Shown one piece after another: positions 38,779-47,855 of a stretch of DNA of 64,000 nt; positions within the stretch are counted from its first letter, which is position 1, and every line of letters begins with the position of its first letter. Location of the stretch: positions 124,001 through 188,000 of the forward strand of contig NZ_JAGIPH010000009.1 of assembly GCF_017877135.1 (NCBI RefSeq), read 5' to 3'. Below the pieces are notes generated by a model that saw nothing but the letters and a program-made list of their open reading frames with translations, was not told the origin of the DNA and ran no database searches. The position numbers and the translations under genes were made by a program. This DNA comes from Neorhizobium galegae (GTDB lineage Bacteria; Pseudomonadota; Alphaproteobacteria; Rhizobiales; Rhizobiaceae).

Positions 38779-39450
38779 ATGACACCAGATATCAAAATCT
38801 GCGGATTGAAGACGCCGGACGCTGTCGAGCTTGCGGTGGCGCGTGGCGCGACCCATGTCGGCTTTATCTTCTTCGAGAAGAGCCCAAGGCATATCGATCC
38901 GGTGAGCGCCGGGCTTCTGGCCGACCGGGTGAGGGGACGCGCAAAAATTGTCGCCGTCACCGTCAATGCCGATAATGAGGAACTGGATGAGATCGTCGCC
39001 GTGCTGAAGCCGGATATCCTCCAGCTGCACGGCGCTGAATCGGCAGAGCGCGTACTGACGGTGAAGGCCCTGTTCGGACTGCCTGTCATGAAGGCCTTTT
39101 CGGTGCGCACGGCCGATGACCTGCGCCGGATCGACGCCTATGAGGGCCTCGCCGATCGCTTCCTCTTCGATGCCAAGGCGCCGGAAGGCTCCGAACTTCC
39201 CGGCGGCAACGGCGTTTCCTTCGACTGGACGATCATGGACGCGCTTGACGACCAAGTCGATTACATGCTTTCCGGTGGCCTGAATAAGGATAACGTGGTT
39301 CAGGCGCTGACGGCGACACGGGCAAGCGGCATTGATTTGTCCTCGGGCGTGGAAAGCGCGCCGGGTATCAAGGACCTCGACAAGATGAACGCCTTCTTCG
39401 ACAGGATCGATGCGTGGCGCGTCAGTGGATCAAAGGGAGTAGAGACGTGA
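38779..39450 (+). CDS. trpF: Phosphoribosylanthranilate isomerase
   Basis: 223-residue TIM-barrel enzyme of tryptophan synthesis. DIKICGLKTPD (catalytic cysteine), VGFIFFEKSPRHI, LQLHGAES, FLFDAKAP, GGNGVSFDW, MLSGGLN and GIDLSSGVESAPGIKD are all present. The start at 38779 is favoured by the conserved MTPDIKICG N terminus; ATG 38761 with GGCGGG upstream is the alternative (six residues longer). It is coupled to trpB by a GTGA overlap. Confidence 0.94.
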   Translation: MTPDIKICGLKTPDAVELAVARGATHVGFIFFEKSPRHIDPVSAGLLADRVRGRAKIVAVTVNADNEELDEIVAVLKPDILQLHGAESAERVLTVKALFGLPVMKAFSVRTADDLRRIDAYEGLADRFLFDAKAPEGSELPGGNGVSFDWTIMDALDDQVDYMLSGGLNKDNVVQALTATRASGIDLSSGVESAPGIKDLDKMNAFFDRIDAWRVSGSKGVET

Positions 39451-40667
39451 ACCAGGCTCTGAAACCGAATTCCTTCCGGGCTGGCCCCGATGAAGACGGC
39501 CGTTTCGGCATCTATGGCGGCCGCTTCGTGGCCGAAACCCTGATGCCGCTGATCCTCGACCTGCAGGAGGAGTGGAACAAGGCCAAGACCGATCCGGCCT
39601 TCCAGGCGGAGCTTGCGCATCTCGGCACCCATTATATCGGCCGCCCGAGCCCGATGTATTTTGCCGAGCGCCTGACGGCGGAACTCGGCGGCGCAAAGAT
39701 CTATTTCAAGCGCGATGAACTGAACCACACGGGCAGCCACAAGATCAACAACTGTATCGGCCAGATCCTGCTGGCCAAGCGCATGGGCAAGACCCGCATC
39801 ATCGCGGAAACCGGTGCCGGCCAGCATGGGGTGGCTTCGGCCACCGTTGCCGCCCGCTTCGGCCTGCCTTGCGTGGTCTACATGGGCGCGACCGATGTGG
39901 AGCGCCAGGCGCCGAACGTCTTCCGCATGAAGCTGCTGGGCGCCGAGGTGAAGCCTGTCACCTCCGGCCACGGCACGCTGAAGGATGCGATGAACGAGGC
40001 CCTGCGCGACTGGGTGACCAATGTCGACGATACCTATTACATCATCGGCACGGCCGCCGGCCCGCATCCCTATCCGGAAATGGTGCGCGAGTTCCAGTCG
40101 GTTATCGGCAAGGAAGCCCGCGAACAGATGATGGCTGCCGAAGGGCGCCTGCCGGATATGCTGGTGGCCGCCGTGGGTGGGGGCTCGAACGCCATCGGCC
40201 TCTTCCATCCCTTCCTCGATGACGAAAGCGTGTCCATTGTGGGCGTCGAAGCCGGCGGCAAGGGCCTGGACGGCGAAGAGCATTGCGCCTCGCTGACCGC
40301 TGGCCGTCCCGGCGTGCTGCATGGCAATCGCACCTATCTGCTGCAGGACGATGACGGGCAGATCAAGGAAGGCCATTCCATCTCCGCCGGTCTCGATTAT
40401 CCCGGCATCGGGCCGGAACATTCCTGGCTGCGCGATACCGGCCGCGTCGAGTATGTGCCGATCAAGGATGACGAGGCGCTCGCCGCCTTCCAGATGCTGA
40501 CGCGCACCGAGGGCATCATCCCGGCGCTTGAGCCCAGCCATGCGCTGGCCGAAGTCATCAAGCGCGCGCCGAAGATGGACAAGGACCAGATCATCCTGAT
40601 GAACCTCTGTGGTCGCGGCGACAAGGACATCTTTACCGTCGGCAAGCTTTTGGGGATGGGTCTCTGA
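39447..40667 (+). CDS. trpB: Tryptophan synthase beta chain
   Basis: 406-residue PLP enzyme that condenses indole with serine. PLP is held by K99 in HTGSHKINN; ETGAGQHGVA and GGGSNAIG (phosphate-binding loop) follow, and GRVEYVPIKDDEAL...EGIIPALEPSHA is near the C terminus. GTG 39447 overlaps the trpF stop and has GGGAG nearby; this gives the conserved NSFRAGPDEDGRFG start. It forms the alpha2-beta2 complex with trpA, which begins two bases after its stop. Confidence 0.96.
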   Translation: MNQALKPNSFRAGPDEDGRFGIYGGRFVAETLMPLILDLQEEWNKAKTDPAFQAELAHLGTHYIGRPSPMYFAERLTAELGGAKIYFKRDELNHTGSHKINNCIGQILLAKRMGKTRIIAETGAGQHGVASATVAARFGLPCVVYMGATDVERQAPNVFRMKLLGAEVKPVTSGHGTLKDAMNEALRDWVTNVDDTYYIIGTAAGPHPYPEMVREFQSVIGKEAREQMMAAEGRLPDMLVAAVGGGSNAIGLFHPFLDDESVSIVGVEAGGKGLDGEEHCASLTAGRPGVLHGNRTYLLQDDDGQIKEGHSISAGLDYPGIGPEHSWLRDTGRVEYVPIKDDEALAAFQMLTRTEGIIPALEPSHALAEVIKRAPKMDKDQIILMNLCGRGDKDIFTVGKLLGMGL

Positions 40668-40669
40668 TC

Positions 40670-41509
40670 ATGACTGAACGCATGGATGCACGTTTTGCCG
40701 ACCTGAAGGCTGAAGGCCGCCCGGCACTCATTACCTATTTCATGGGCGGCGATCCGGATTTCGAAACGTCGCTCGGCATCATGAAGGCGCTGCCGGAAGC
40801 CGGCGCCGATGTGATCGAACTCGGCATGCCGTTTTCCGATCCGATGGCCGATGGCCCGGCCATTCAGATGGCCGGTCATCGCGCACTGTCCGGCGGACAG
40901 ACACTGTCCAAGACGCTTGATCTTGCGCGCGCTTTTCGTGAAGGCGACCAGAAGACCCCGATCGTGCTGATGGGCTATTACAACCCGATCTACTCGTTCG
41001 GCGTCGAGCGTTTTCTGGATGCAGCGCTCGAAGCTGGCATTGATGGTCTGATCGTGGTCGACCTGCCGCCGGAAATGGACGATGAACTGTGCATCCCGGC
41101 GCTTGCCAAGGGGATCAACTTCATCCGCCTGGCAACGCCGACGACCGATGAAAAGCGCCTGCCGAAGGTTCTGAAGAACACCTCCGGCTTCGTTTACTAC
41201 GTCTCGATGAACGGCATTACCGGCTCGGCGCTTCCGGATCTGTCCAAGATCGCCGCTGCCGTCAACCGCATCAAGGCCCATACGGACCTGCCCGTCTGCG
41301 TCGGCTTTGGCGTCAAGACCGCCGATCATGCCCAGGCGATCGGCGCCGCGGCCGATGGCGTCGTGGTGGGGTCTGCTATCGTGGCGCAGGTGGCCGGCAG
41401 TCTCGATGCCGAAGGCCGTGCAACGAGCCACACCATTTCTGCAGTCTCGACGCTGGTGCGCGGTCTTGCCACCGGCGTCCGTTCGGCCCGCCTTGCGGCT
41501 GCGGAATAA
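40670..41509 (+). CDS. trpA: Tryptophan synthase alpha chain
   Basis: 279-residue TIM barrel that cleaves indole-3-glycerol phosphate and channels indole to TrpB. VIELGMPFSDPMADGPAIQ contains the catalytic glutamate and aspartate; GLIVVDLPPE, FVYYVSMNGITG and VCVGFGVKT are the phosphate and loop motifs. It follows trpB after two bases and precedes accD, the usual rhizobial trpFBA-accD-folC arrangement. No attenuator is seen upstream, so regulation must lie elsewhere. Confidence 0.96.
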   Translation: MTERMDARFADLKAEGRPALITYFMGGDPDFETSLGIMKALPEAGADVIELGMPFSDPMADGPAIQMAGHRALSGGQTLSKTLDLARAFREGDQKTPIVLMGYYNPIYSFGVERFLDAALEAGIDGLIVVDLPPEMDDELCIPALAKGINFIRLATPTTDEKRLPKVLKNTSGFVYYVSMNGITGSALPDLSKIAAAVNRIKAHTDLPVCVGFGVKTADHAQAIGAAADGVVVGSAIVAQVAGSLDAEGRATSHTISAVSTLVRGLATGVRSARLAAAE

Positions 41510-41548
41510 CGTTACCACATTGACGATGGTCAATCAGGAGTTTTGCCC

Positions 41549-42448
41549 GTGAACTGGATCACCAACTATGTGCGCCCGCGCATCAATTCCATGCTGGGTC
41601 GCCGGGAAGTGCCGGAGAACCTCTGGATCAAGTGCCCGGAAACCGGCGAAATGGTTTTTCACAAGGATCTTGAGGAGAACAAGTGGGTCATTCCCGCCTC
41701 CGGCTTCCACATGAAGATGCCGGCAAAGGCACGGCTTGCCGACCTGTTCGACGGCGGCGTTTATGAAAACCTGCCGCAGCCGAAGGTGGCGCAGGACCCG
41801 CTGAAGTTCCGCGATTCGAAGAAATACGCCGACCGCCTGAAGGACAGCCGCGTCAAGACCGAGCAGGAGGATACGATCCTTGCCGGCCTCGGCAAGGTCG
41901 AGGGCCTGACGCTGGTTGCCGTCGTGCATGAGTTCAACTTCATCGGCGGCTCGCTCGGCATGGCGGCCGGCGAGGCGATCGTCAAGGCTGCCGAACGGGC
42001 GCTTGCCGAACGCTGCCCGCTGGTCATCTTCCCGGCTTCGGGGGGTGCGCGCATGCAGGAAGGCATCCTTTCCCTAATGCAGTTGCCGCGCACGACGGTT
42101 GCGATCGACATGCTGAAGGAAGAAGGCCTTCCTTACATCGTGGTCCTCACCAATCCGACGACCGGTGGCGTGACCGCGTCCTATGCGATGCTGGGTGATG
42201 TTCACATTGCCGAGCCGGGCGCCGAAATCGGCTTTGCCGGCAAGCGCGTCATCGAGCAGACCCTGCGCGAAAAGCTGCCGGAAGGGTTCCAGACGGCGGA
42301 ATATCTGCTGGAGCACGGCATGGTCGACATGGTGGTGAAGCGCCATGATATCGCCCACACGCTGGCCACGATCCTCAAGATCATGCTGAAGCAGCCGGCG
42401 GGCATTGCGGGCCATGACGCAGGGCAAAAGCTCGCACTCAGCGCCTGA
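41549..42448 (+). CDS. accD: Acetyl-CoA carboxylase carboxyltransferase subunit beta
   Basis: 299-residue subunit that, with AccA, transfers the carboxyl group from biotin to acetyl-CoA to start fatty-acid synthesis. The carboxyltransferase core is normal (FNFIGGSLGMAAGEAIVKA, PASGGARMQEGILSLMQ, LTNPTTGGVTASYAMLGD, EPGAEIGFAGKRVIEQT). The N-terminal zinc ribbon is degenerate: of the four cysteines in E. coli AccD only C29 remains (CPETG, then VIPASG), so it probably does not bind zinc. GTG 41549 is supported by AGGAG eight bases upstream. The GTG start and a small hairpin before the Shine-Dalgarno might limit translation. Confidence 0.94.
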   Translation: MNWITNYVRPRINSMLGRREVPENLWIKCPETGEMVFHKDLEENKWVIPASGFHMKMPAKARLADLFDGGVYENLPQPKVAQDPLKFRDSKKYADRLKDSRVKTEQEDTILAGLGKVEGLTLVAVVHEFNFIGGSLGMAAGEAIVKAAERALAERCPLVIFPASGGARMQEGILSLMQLPRTTVAIDMLKEEGLPYIVVLTNPTTGGVTASYAMLGDVHIAEPGAEIGFAGKRVIEQTLREKLPEGFQTAEYLLEHGMVDMVVKRHDIAHTLATILKIMLKQPAGIAGHDAGQKLALSA

Positions 42449-42475
42449 TTTTCCATGAACGCCTCGGGGACTGAC

Positions 42476-43819
42476 ATGAACGACGTGGCCCATAGCGAGG
42501 CGGAACAGGTTATCAACGACCTGATGAAACTGCACCCCAAGGGTTTCGACATGACCCTTGGGCGCATGCGCCGCCTGCTCGATGTTCTGGGCAATCCGCA
42601 ACTGAAACTTCCGCCTATGATCCATGTCGCCGGCACCAACGGCAAGGGCTCGGTCTCCGCCTTCTGTCGCGCGCTTCTCGAAGCGGGCGGCTATGCGGTG
42701 CATGTCCACACCTCGCCACATCTGGTGCGTTGGCATGAACGTTACCGGATCGGTGCCAAGGGTGCCGCCGGGACGCTGGTTGCGGATGCAGATCTGGCCG
42801 ATGCGCTGCGCCGCGTTGCCGAAGCCAATGCCGGCCAGGCGATCACGGTGTTCGAGATCCTGACGGCGGCCGGGTTCCTGCTGTTTTCCGAGCGGCCTGC
42901 CGATGCGGTGATCATCGAGGTCGGCATGGGTGGCCGCCTCGATTGCACCAATGTTGTCGATGATCCGGCCGTTTCGGTGATCATGCCGATATCTTTCGAC
43001 CATCAGGCCTATCTGGGGGACCGGGTGGAACTGATCGCAGCCGAAAAGGCCGGTATCATCAAGAAGGGCCGCCCGGTGGTCATCGGGCACCAGGAATTCG
43101 AGGCCGCGCGCGAAACGCTGGCGGCGACCGCCGATCGTCTCGGCAGTCCGGCTGCCATTTACGGTCAGGACTTTTCGGCCCACGAAGAATTTGGCCGCAT
43201 GGTCTACCAGGACGAGTTCGGTCTTGCCGACCTGCCTCTTCCCCGCCTGCCGGGTCGCCATCAGCTGGCCAATGCGGCAGCAGCCATCCGCGCCGTCAAG
43301 GCGGCGGGATTTGCGGTGACCGAGGCGATGATGGAAACGGCCATGACGTCGGTCGAATGGCCAGGACGTTTGCAGAAACTGACAGAAGGCGAGCTTCTGG
43401 CCTATGCGCCGGCGGGTTCCGAAATCTGGGTGGATGGAGGGCATAATCCCGGCGCCGGCGAAGTGATTGCCGAGGCCATGGCCTCTTTTGAGGAAAAGCA
43501 GGCGCGGCCGCTTTACCTCATTGTCGGCATGCTCAACACCAAGGACCCGATCGGCTATTTCCGTGCCTTTGCCGATATCGCCGAATATGCCTTCACGGTG
43601 CCGATCCGCGGCAGCGATGCCGGCCTGGACCCGGTGGCGCTGGCCGATTCGGCTTATGATGCGGGCCTTGTGGCGGAACCGTCGCTTGCGGTTGCCGATG
43701 CGCTGAAAGAAATCTCGGCGCGCCAGCTCGAAGGACAGCTGCCGCCACGCATCCTGATCGGCGGGTCGCTCTATCTTGCCGGAAATGTTCTCGCCGACAA
43801 CGGAACACCTCCGAAGTAA
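42476..43819 (+). CDS. folC: Dihydrofolate/folylpolyglutamate synthase
   Basis: 447-residue Mur-ligase-like enzyme that adds glutamate to dihydropteroate and tetrahydrofolates. LHPKGFDMTLGRMRRLLDVLG is the N-terminal signature, VAGTNGKGSVSAF the ATP P-loop, HTSPHLVRWHERYRI, EVGMGGRLDCTNVVD and WVDGGHNPGAGEVIAEAM the remaining motifs. ATG 42476 has GGGGA nearby; ATG 42455 is in frame and would add seven residues. It ends the trp-accD-folC operon at a strong terminator. Confidence 0.94.
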   Translation: MNDVAHSEAEQVINDLMKLHPKGFDMTLGRMRRLLDVLGNPQLKLPPMIHVAGTNGKGSVSAFCRALLEAGGYAVHVHTSPHLVRWHERYRIGAKGAAGTLVADADLADALRRVAEANAGQAITVFEILTAAGFLLFSERPADAVIIEVGMGGRLDCTNVVDDPAVSVIMPISFDHQAYLGDRVELIAAEKAGIIKKGRPVVIGHQEFEAARETLAATADRLGSPAAIYGQDFSAHEEFGRMVYQDEFGLADLPLPRLPGRHQLANAAAAIRAVKAAGFAVTEAMMETAMTSVEWPGRLQKLTEGELLAYAPAGSEIWVDGGHNPGAGEVIAEAMASFEEKQARPLYLIVGMLNTKDPIGYFRAFADIAEYAFTVPIRGSDAGLDPVALADSAYDAGLVAEPSLAVADALKEISARQLEGQLPPRILIGGSLYLAGNVLADNGTPPK

Positions 43820-43846
43820 GTCCGCCGATTAAATGACGCCCATAAA

Positions 43847-43872
43847 AAAAGCCCGGTCAGTGCCGGGCTTTT
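43847..43872. terminator. Bidirectional terminator between folC and trxA
   Basis: GCCCGG (43851-43856) pairs with CCGGGC (43863-43868) around a six-base loop, with an A-run before and TTTT after. Confidence 0.85.
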
Positions 43873-43893
43873 CTGTCGATTGGGAGGCGGTGC

Positions 43894-44214
43894 TTATACA
43901 GCGCCGGAAATCCATGAGGTCAGCGCAGTCTTGGGCGCGGCGCCGACCTTGATGTCTGCCACTTCGCCGCCCTTGAACATGGCAAGGGTCGGGATCGAAC
44001 GAACGCCGAACTTGGCAGCCAGTTCCGGGTTTTCATCGATGTTCAGCTTGGCGATCTTGACCTTGCCGGCCATCTCGGTGGAAATTTCTTCGAGGCTCGG
44101 ACCGATCATCTTGCAGGGGCCGCACCACTCAGCCCAGAAATCCACGACGACAGGCTCTGCGGAATCCAGAACTTCCGACTGGAAGTTCGCGTTGTCGACT
44201 TTCACGGTAGCCAT
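43894..44214 (-). CDS. trxA: Thioredoxin
   Basis: 106-residue thiol-disulfide reductant of the cytosol. The active site is WCGPCK with C31 and C34, preceded by VVVDFWAEW; the cis-proline loop is RSIPTLAMFKGG. ATG 44214 is supported by AAGGAGAG five bases upstream, and upstream in-frame codons are basic and unconserved. It lies 74 bases downstream of addA on the same strand, so it may be partly cotranscribed or have its own promoter. Confidence 0.96.
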   Translation of the reverse strand: MATVKVDNANFQSEVLDSAEPVVVDFWAEWCGPCKMIGPSLEEISTEMAGKVKIAKLNIDENPELAAKFGVRSIPTLAMFKGGEVADIKVGAAPKTALTSWISGAV

Positions 44215-44288
44215 GAGGCTCTCCTTCAACGATTTTCGTGTTGGCAAGAATGTGATGCGCCCGCGCGCCAAATTCAATGCTGCCTATC

Positions 44289-47200
44289 TCATTTTGTGGT
44301 GAGCTCGGCAAGGGAGCGGACCAGAAGCGCCGGTGGAAGTTGAATGACAGCGCCCGTTTCCGTGTAGACCAGCACGCAGGCAATCTCCCGATCCGGATAG
44401 AGCGGCTTCAGGATCTCCCGGTAGATGGCAAGCTGCGCCCGGTGGGCGAGCGGCACCTGCTCGGGTGATCTTGGGGCAAAGCGGTTCGTCTTATAGTCGA
44501 GAATGGTCACTGTGCCGTCGGACCCGACGCTTAGGCGGTCGACGCGGCCGGATACGGCGTGATTGCGGCCATTCAACTGCAGCGTACCCATGATCGAGAC
44601 TTCCGGCTGGGCATGGGCCGTAAAGACGGATTGCAGGTCGGGGTGGCGCAGCACCCCCATGATGGCGGCTAGGAGCGCCTGCCTTTCGTGCTCCGGCCAG
44701 AAGCTTGCCGTGCGCGAAAGATAGCGGCGTGCCGCGTCTTCCTGCGCATTGAGAGGGAAGGTCGGCAACATCTGCAGCATGCGATGGGTCAGGCGACCTT
44801 TCTGCAGCGCGCGGCCTGCCGCTGCCTTTTCGCCAAACAGCGGCGAGACAAACGCGGCCTCGCCATCCTCCTCATCGATCATCACACCGGCGCCGGACGG
44901 GCTGAGCGGCCGGGGGAGGGGCTTGGACGGCGGCAGCTGGCGCGACAAGGCCTCGGGCAGGCTCTCCTCCCGTCTGTCGGCCATCGTCTCTTCGTGTCTG
45001 GCCAGCGGGCGAAGCGGGCCCACCGGTGCCCGCCACTGATGGCCTTCCCAGTCGCCGTCGGGGCCGGAAAAGCGTGCGGGCTTGCACCGATCGCCGTTGC
45101 TTGAGAGCGCGCGCGCCACCATGGCCTGCCAGCTTTCGTCGTTCTCCAGCTTGCCGCGATAGCCGCAGATGATCAGGCGGTCGGCAGCCCGTGTCATGCC
45201 GACATAGAGCAGGCGGCGATACTCTTCCTCGGCGGCGAGTTTGACCCGCTCGTCATCGGCGGATGTCAGCGCGTTCGAGAGGGTCTTGCCCGGCACCCAC
45301 GCGGGCACATCGCGACCATCGATCTTCAGGAAGCGGAATTTCGGCACATGCGAGTGGATGAAGGCCTTCGAGCCACTATCGACCAGAAACACCACCGGCG
45401 CCTCCAGCCCCTTGGAGGCATGCACGGTCATGATGCGCACCTCGTCACGGCCGCTGTCCTGCTCGCGCTTGATGGTGGGCGATTCCAGCTCCAGGGTCGA
45501 AATGAAGCTCTGCAGGCCGGGCAGCGTCTTGTCCTCGTGGTCAAGCGCAAGGCTCAGGAACTCATCGAGAATATCCGCCGCCTCACTGCCAAGCCGGGCA
45601 AGGAAACGCTTGCGGCCGCTATCTGCCCCGAGAATCCGGGCAAAGAAGTCATGCACGCTGAAGCGCCCGGCCATCTCGACCATGCCGTTGAGGCGCGTCA
45701 CGGTGGGCGCAAACCGGCTGTCGTCTTCCGCCGCCAGCGCCTGCATGTGTTGCCAGACGCTGGTGTTCTCGGGCCTCAGCGCCGCGAGGTGGAAAATATC
45801 GTCTTCCACGAGATCGAAGAGCGGGCTTTTCAGCACCGCGGCCAGCGACAGGTCATCGTGCGGCTGCAGCACGAAGCGGGCAAGCGCCATCAGATCCTGG
45901 ACGGCGATATGATTGGTAAGCTTCAGGCGGTCGGCCCCGGCGACGGGGATTTCGCCACGCCGTTTCAGGGCGCGTGTCAGCGCATTGACGAAGGCGTCGC
46001 GCTTGCGCACCAGCACCAGGATATCGCCCGGGCGGATCGTGCGCTCATGGTCCTTCTCGATGATGGTCTGACGGCCAACCATCTCGCCGATCACGTGGGC
46101 CATGCGCGCCGCCAGAATAGCGGAAGGTGCCCGATCGGGCGTTGCGTCAAAGGGGGCTGTCCAGTCGTCCTCCATGTCCGAGACATCCGGCACGACGGTT
46201 TCCCAGAGATCCACGGCACCCGCATGGCCGATGCGATTTGACCGGTGAATGACCGGATCTCCGATGGCGCTCAAGCCCCTTGCATTGTCTTCGAGCGCAA
46301 ATACCTGGTCGACGGCGCTCAGGACATCGGCGGTGGAGCGGAAGGAGAGGGGCAGCCGCACCGGATGGAAGGCCTGGCCGCTCAGGTCCACCCGTTTTTG
46401 GGTCTCGAAACGCTCCTGCGCAAACCGTTCGGGCCGCGCCCCCTGGAAAGAATAGATCGACTGCTTCTCGTCGCCGACGGCAAAGATGGTTCGCCGGGTT
46501 TCGCGCGCGCTCTGCCCGGAAAAGAAGTCTTCGGCCAGCGATTTGATCACCGCCCATTGCACCGGGCTCGTATCCTGCGCCTCGTCCACCAGAATGTGGT
46601 CGATGCCCTGATCAAGCTTGTAATGCACCCAGGCGCCGACCCCATCGCGTGTCAGAAGATCGGCGGTGCGGGCAATCAGGTCCTCGAAATCCAGAAGACT
46701 GCGGCGCCGCTTCAGTTCCTCGTAATCTTCGTTCAGCCGGTCGGCGAGCGTGAGCGCCGCACGCGTCGCCTCGAACATGCGCAGGGTGCGCAGTCGTTCG
46801 CGGGTATCGACCACATGCTGGCGTGCCGATGCCACGGCATCACCCAGCTGCGGTGCTGCCGTCAGCATGGCCTTTGCGATCAGCGAGCTGTCTGCCTTGG
46901 GTTTGCCGGCCTGCGTCAGGAACACCTGGTCGAGAAGTTTTGCCCGCGCAAGAGGATCCGCTTCGGCCACGGCCCGTTTCAGCATCAGGCCCGCATCACC
47001 CGCCTTTGCGCCGCCCTTTGTCTCGGCAAGCTCGAGATAAAGCCCTAGCAGCGGACCGGAAAGACCGGGAAGCGGCCAATAGGCCTCGACCAGCGTGGCT
47101 TCACTGTCATTCTTGCCGAGGTCAAACGCGTGGCGCAACAATGCGTCCGGGCCGCCATGCGCATCCGCTTCTGCGAGAAAGCGGCGGATCGCAGTGCGGT

Positions 47201-47855
47201 TCGCGATGATATCGGAGATGAGACCTTCGAGCCCCGTTTCATCCCCGAGATCGAGGACATGGGCAAAGGCTGCGGCGAGACCTGAATCGTCTTCCGCCGA
47301 CGTTGCCGTCAACAGGGAACGGCGCGCTTCGGCGAGAAGCGCCGAGGCCGAGGCATCGTCCAGCACGGAAAAATGCCCGGCGACATTGGCTTCCAGCGGA
47401 AACTGGTGCAGCAGCGCCTCGCAGAAGGCATGGATGGTCTGGATCTTCAGGCCGCCCGGCGTCTCAAGCGCCTTGGCAAACAGGCGGCGAGCATTGGCGA
47501 GCTTGAAGGAATCCGGCTCATGACCCTCGATGCCGGCGATCCGTTCGGCCAGTTTCTCATCCGGCAGCACAGCCCATTCCGCCAGTCGCTGAAACACCCG
47601 GTTCGACATCTCCGATGCGGCTGCCTTGGTATAGGTGAGGCAGAGAATGGCCGAGGGGCGGCAGCCGGCAAGCAGAAGCCGGATCACCCGCTGGGTCAAC
47701 ACATGGGTTTTCCCCGAGCCGGCATTGGCCGAGACCCAGGCGGAACTGGCCGGATCGGAGGCAAGCGCCTGCTGGCGCGCCGTCCAGGTCAGCCACAGAG
47801 CCGGATCATCGCCCAACAGCGTGACGTCCGTCTGCTCATCTCGGCGTTCACTCAT
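44289..47855 (-). CDS. addA: Double-strand break repair helicase-nuclease AddA
   Basis: 1188-residue subunit of the AddAB (RecBCD-like) complex that resects double-strand ends for RecA. UvrD-type helicase motifs: SANAGSGKTHVLTQRV (Walker A), CLTYTKAAASEM, LVDEAQDTSPVQW, FAVGDEKQSIYSFQGA, VRIMTVHASKGLEAPVVFL and LLYVGMTRAADRLII. The C-terminal RecB-type nuclease has GRVDRLSVG and TILDYKTNRFAP. It starts eight bases inside the end of addB (ATG 47855; an ATG six bases further upstream is also possible). Confidence 0.94.
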   Translation of the reverse strand: MSERRDEQTDVTLLGDDPALWLTWTARQQALASDPASSAWVSANAGSGKTHVLTQRVIRLLLAGCRPSAILCLTYTKAAASEMSNRVFQRLAEWAVLPDEKLAERIAGIEGHEPDSFKLANARRLFAKALETPGGLKIQTIHAFCEALLHQFPLEANVAGHFSVLDDASASALLAEARRSLLTATSAEDDSGLAAAFAHVLDLGDETGLEGLISDIIANRTAIRRFLAEADAHGGPDALLRHAFDLGKNDSEATLVEAYWPLPGLSGPLLGLYLELAETKGGAKAGDAGLMLKRAVAEADPLARAKLLDQVFLTQAGKPKADSSLIAKAMLTAAPQLGDAVASARQHVVDTRERLRTLRMFEATRAALTLADRLNEDYEELKRRRSLLDFEDLIARTADLLTRDGVGAWVHYKLDQGIDHILVDEAQDTSPVQWAVIKSLAEDFFSGQSARETRRTIFAVGDEKQSIYSFQGARPERFAQERFETQKRVDLSGQAFHPVRLPLSFRSTADVLSAVDQVFALEDNARGLSAIGDPVIHRSNRIGHAGAVDLWETVVPDVSDMEDDWTAPFDATPDRAPSAILAARMAHVIGEMVGRQTIIEKDHERTIRPGDILVLVRKRDAFVNALTRALKRRGEIPVAGADRLKLTNHIAVQDLMALARFVLQPHDDLSLAAVLKSPLFDLVEDDIFHLAALRPENTSVWQHMQALAAEDDSRFAPTVTRLNGMVEMAGRFSVHDFFARILGADSGRKRFLARLGSEAADILDEFLSLALDHEDKTLPGLQSFISTLELESPTIKREQDSGRDEVRIMTVHASKGLEAPVVFLVDSGSKAFIHSHVPKFRFLKIDGRDVPAWVPGKTLSNALTSADDERVKLAAEEEYRRLLYVGMTRAADRLIICGYRGKLENDESWQAMVARALSSNGDRCKPARFSGPDGDWEGHQWRAPVGPLRPLARHEETMADRREESLPEALSRQLPPSKPLPRPLSPSGAGVMIDEEDGEAAFVSPLFGEKAAAGRALQKGRLTHRMLQMLPTFPLNAQEDAARRYLSRTASFWPEHERQALLAAIMGVLRHPDLQSVFTAHAQPEVSIMGTLQLNGRNHAVSGRVDRLSVGSDGTVTILDYKTNRFAPRSPEQVPLAHRAQLAIYREILKPLYPDREIACVLVYTETGAVIQLPPALLVRSLAELTTK

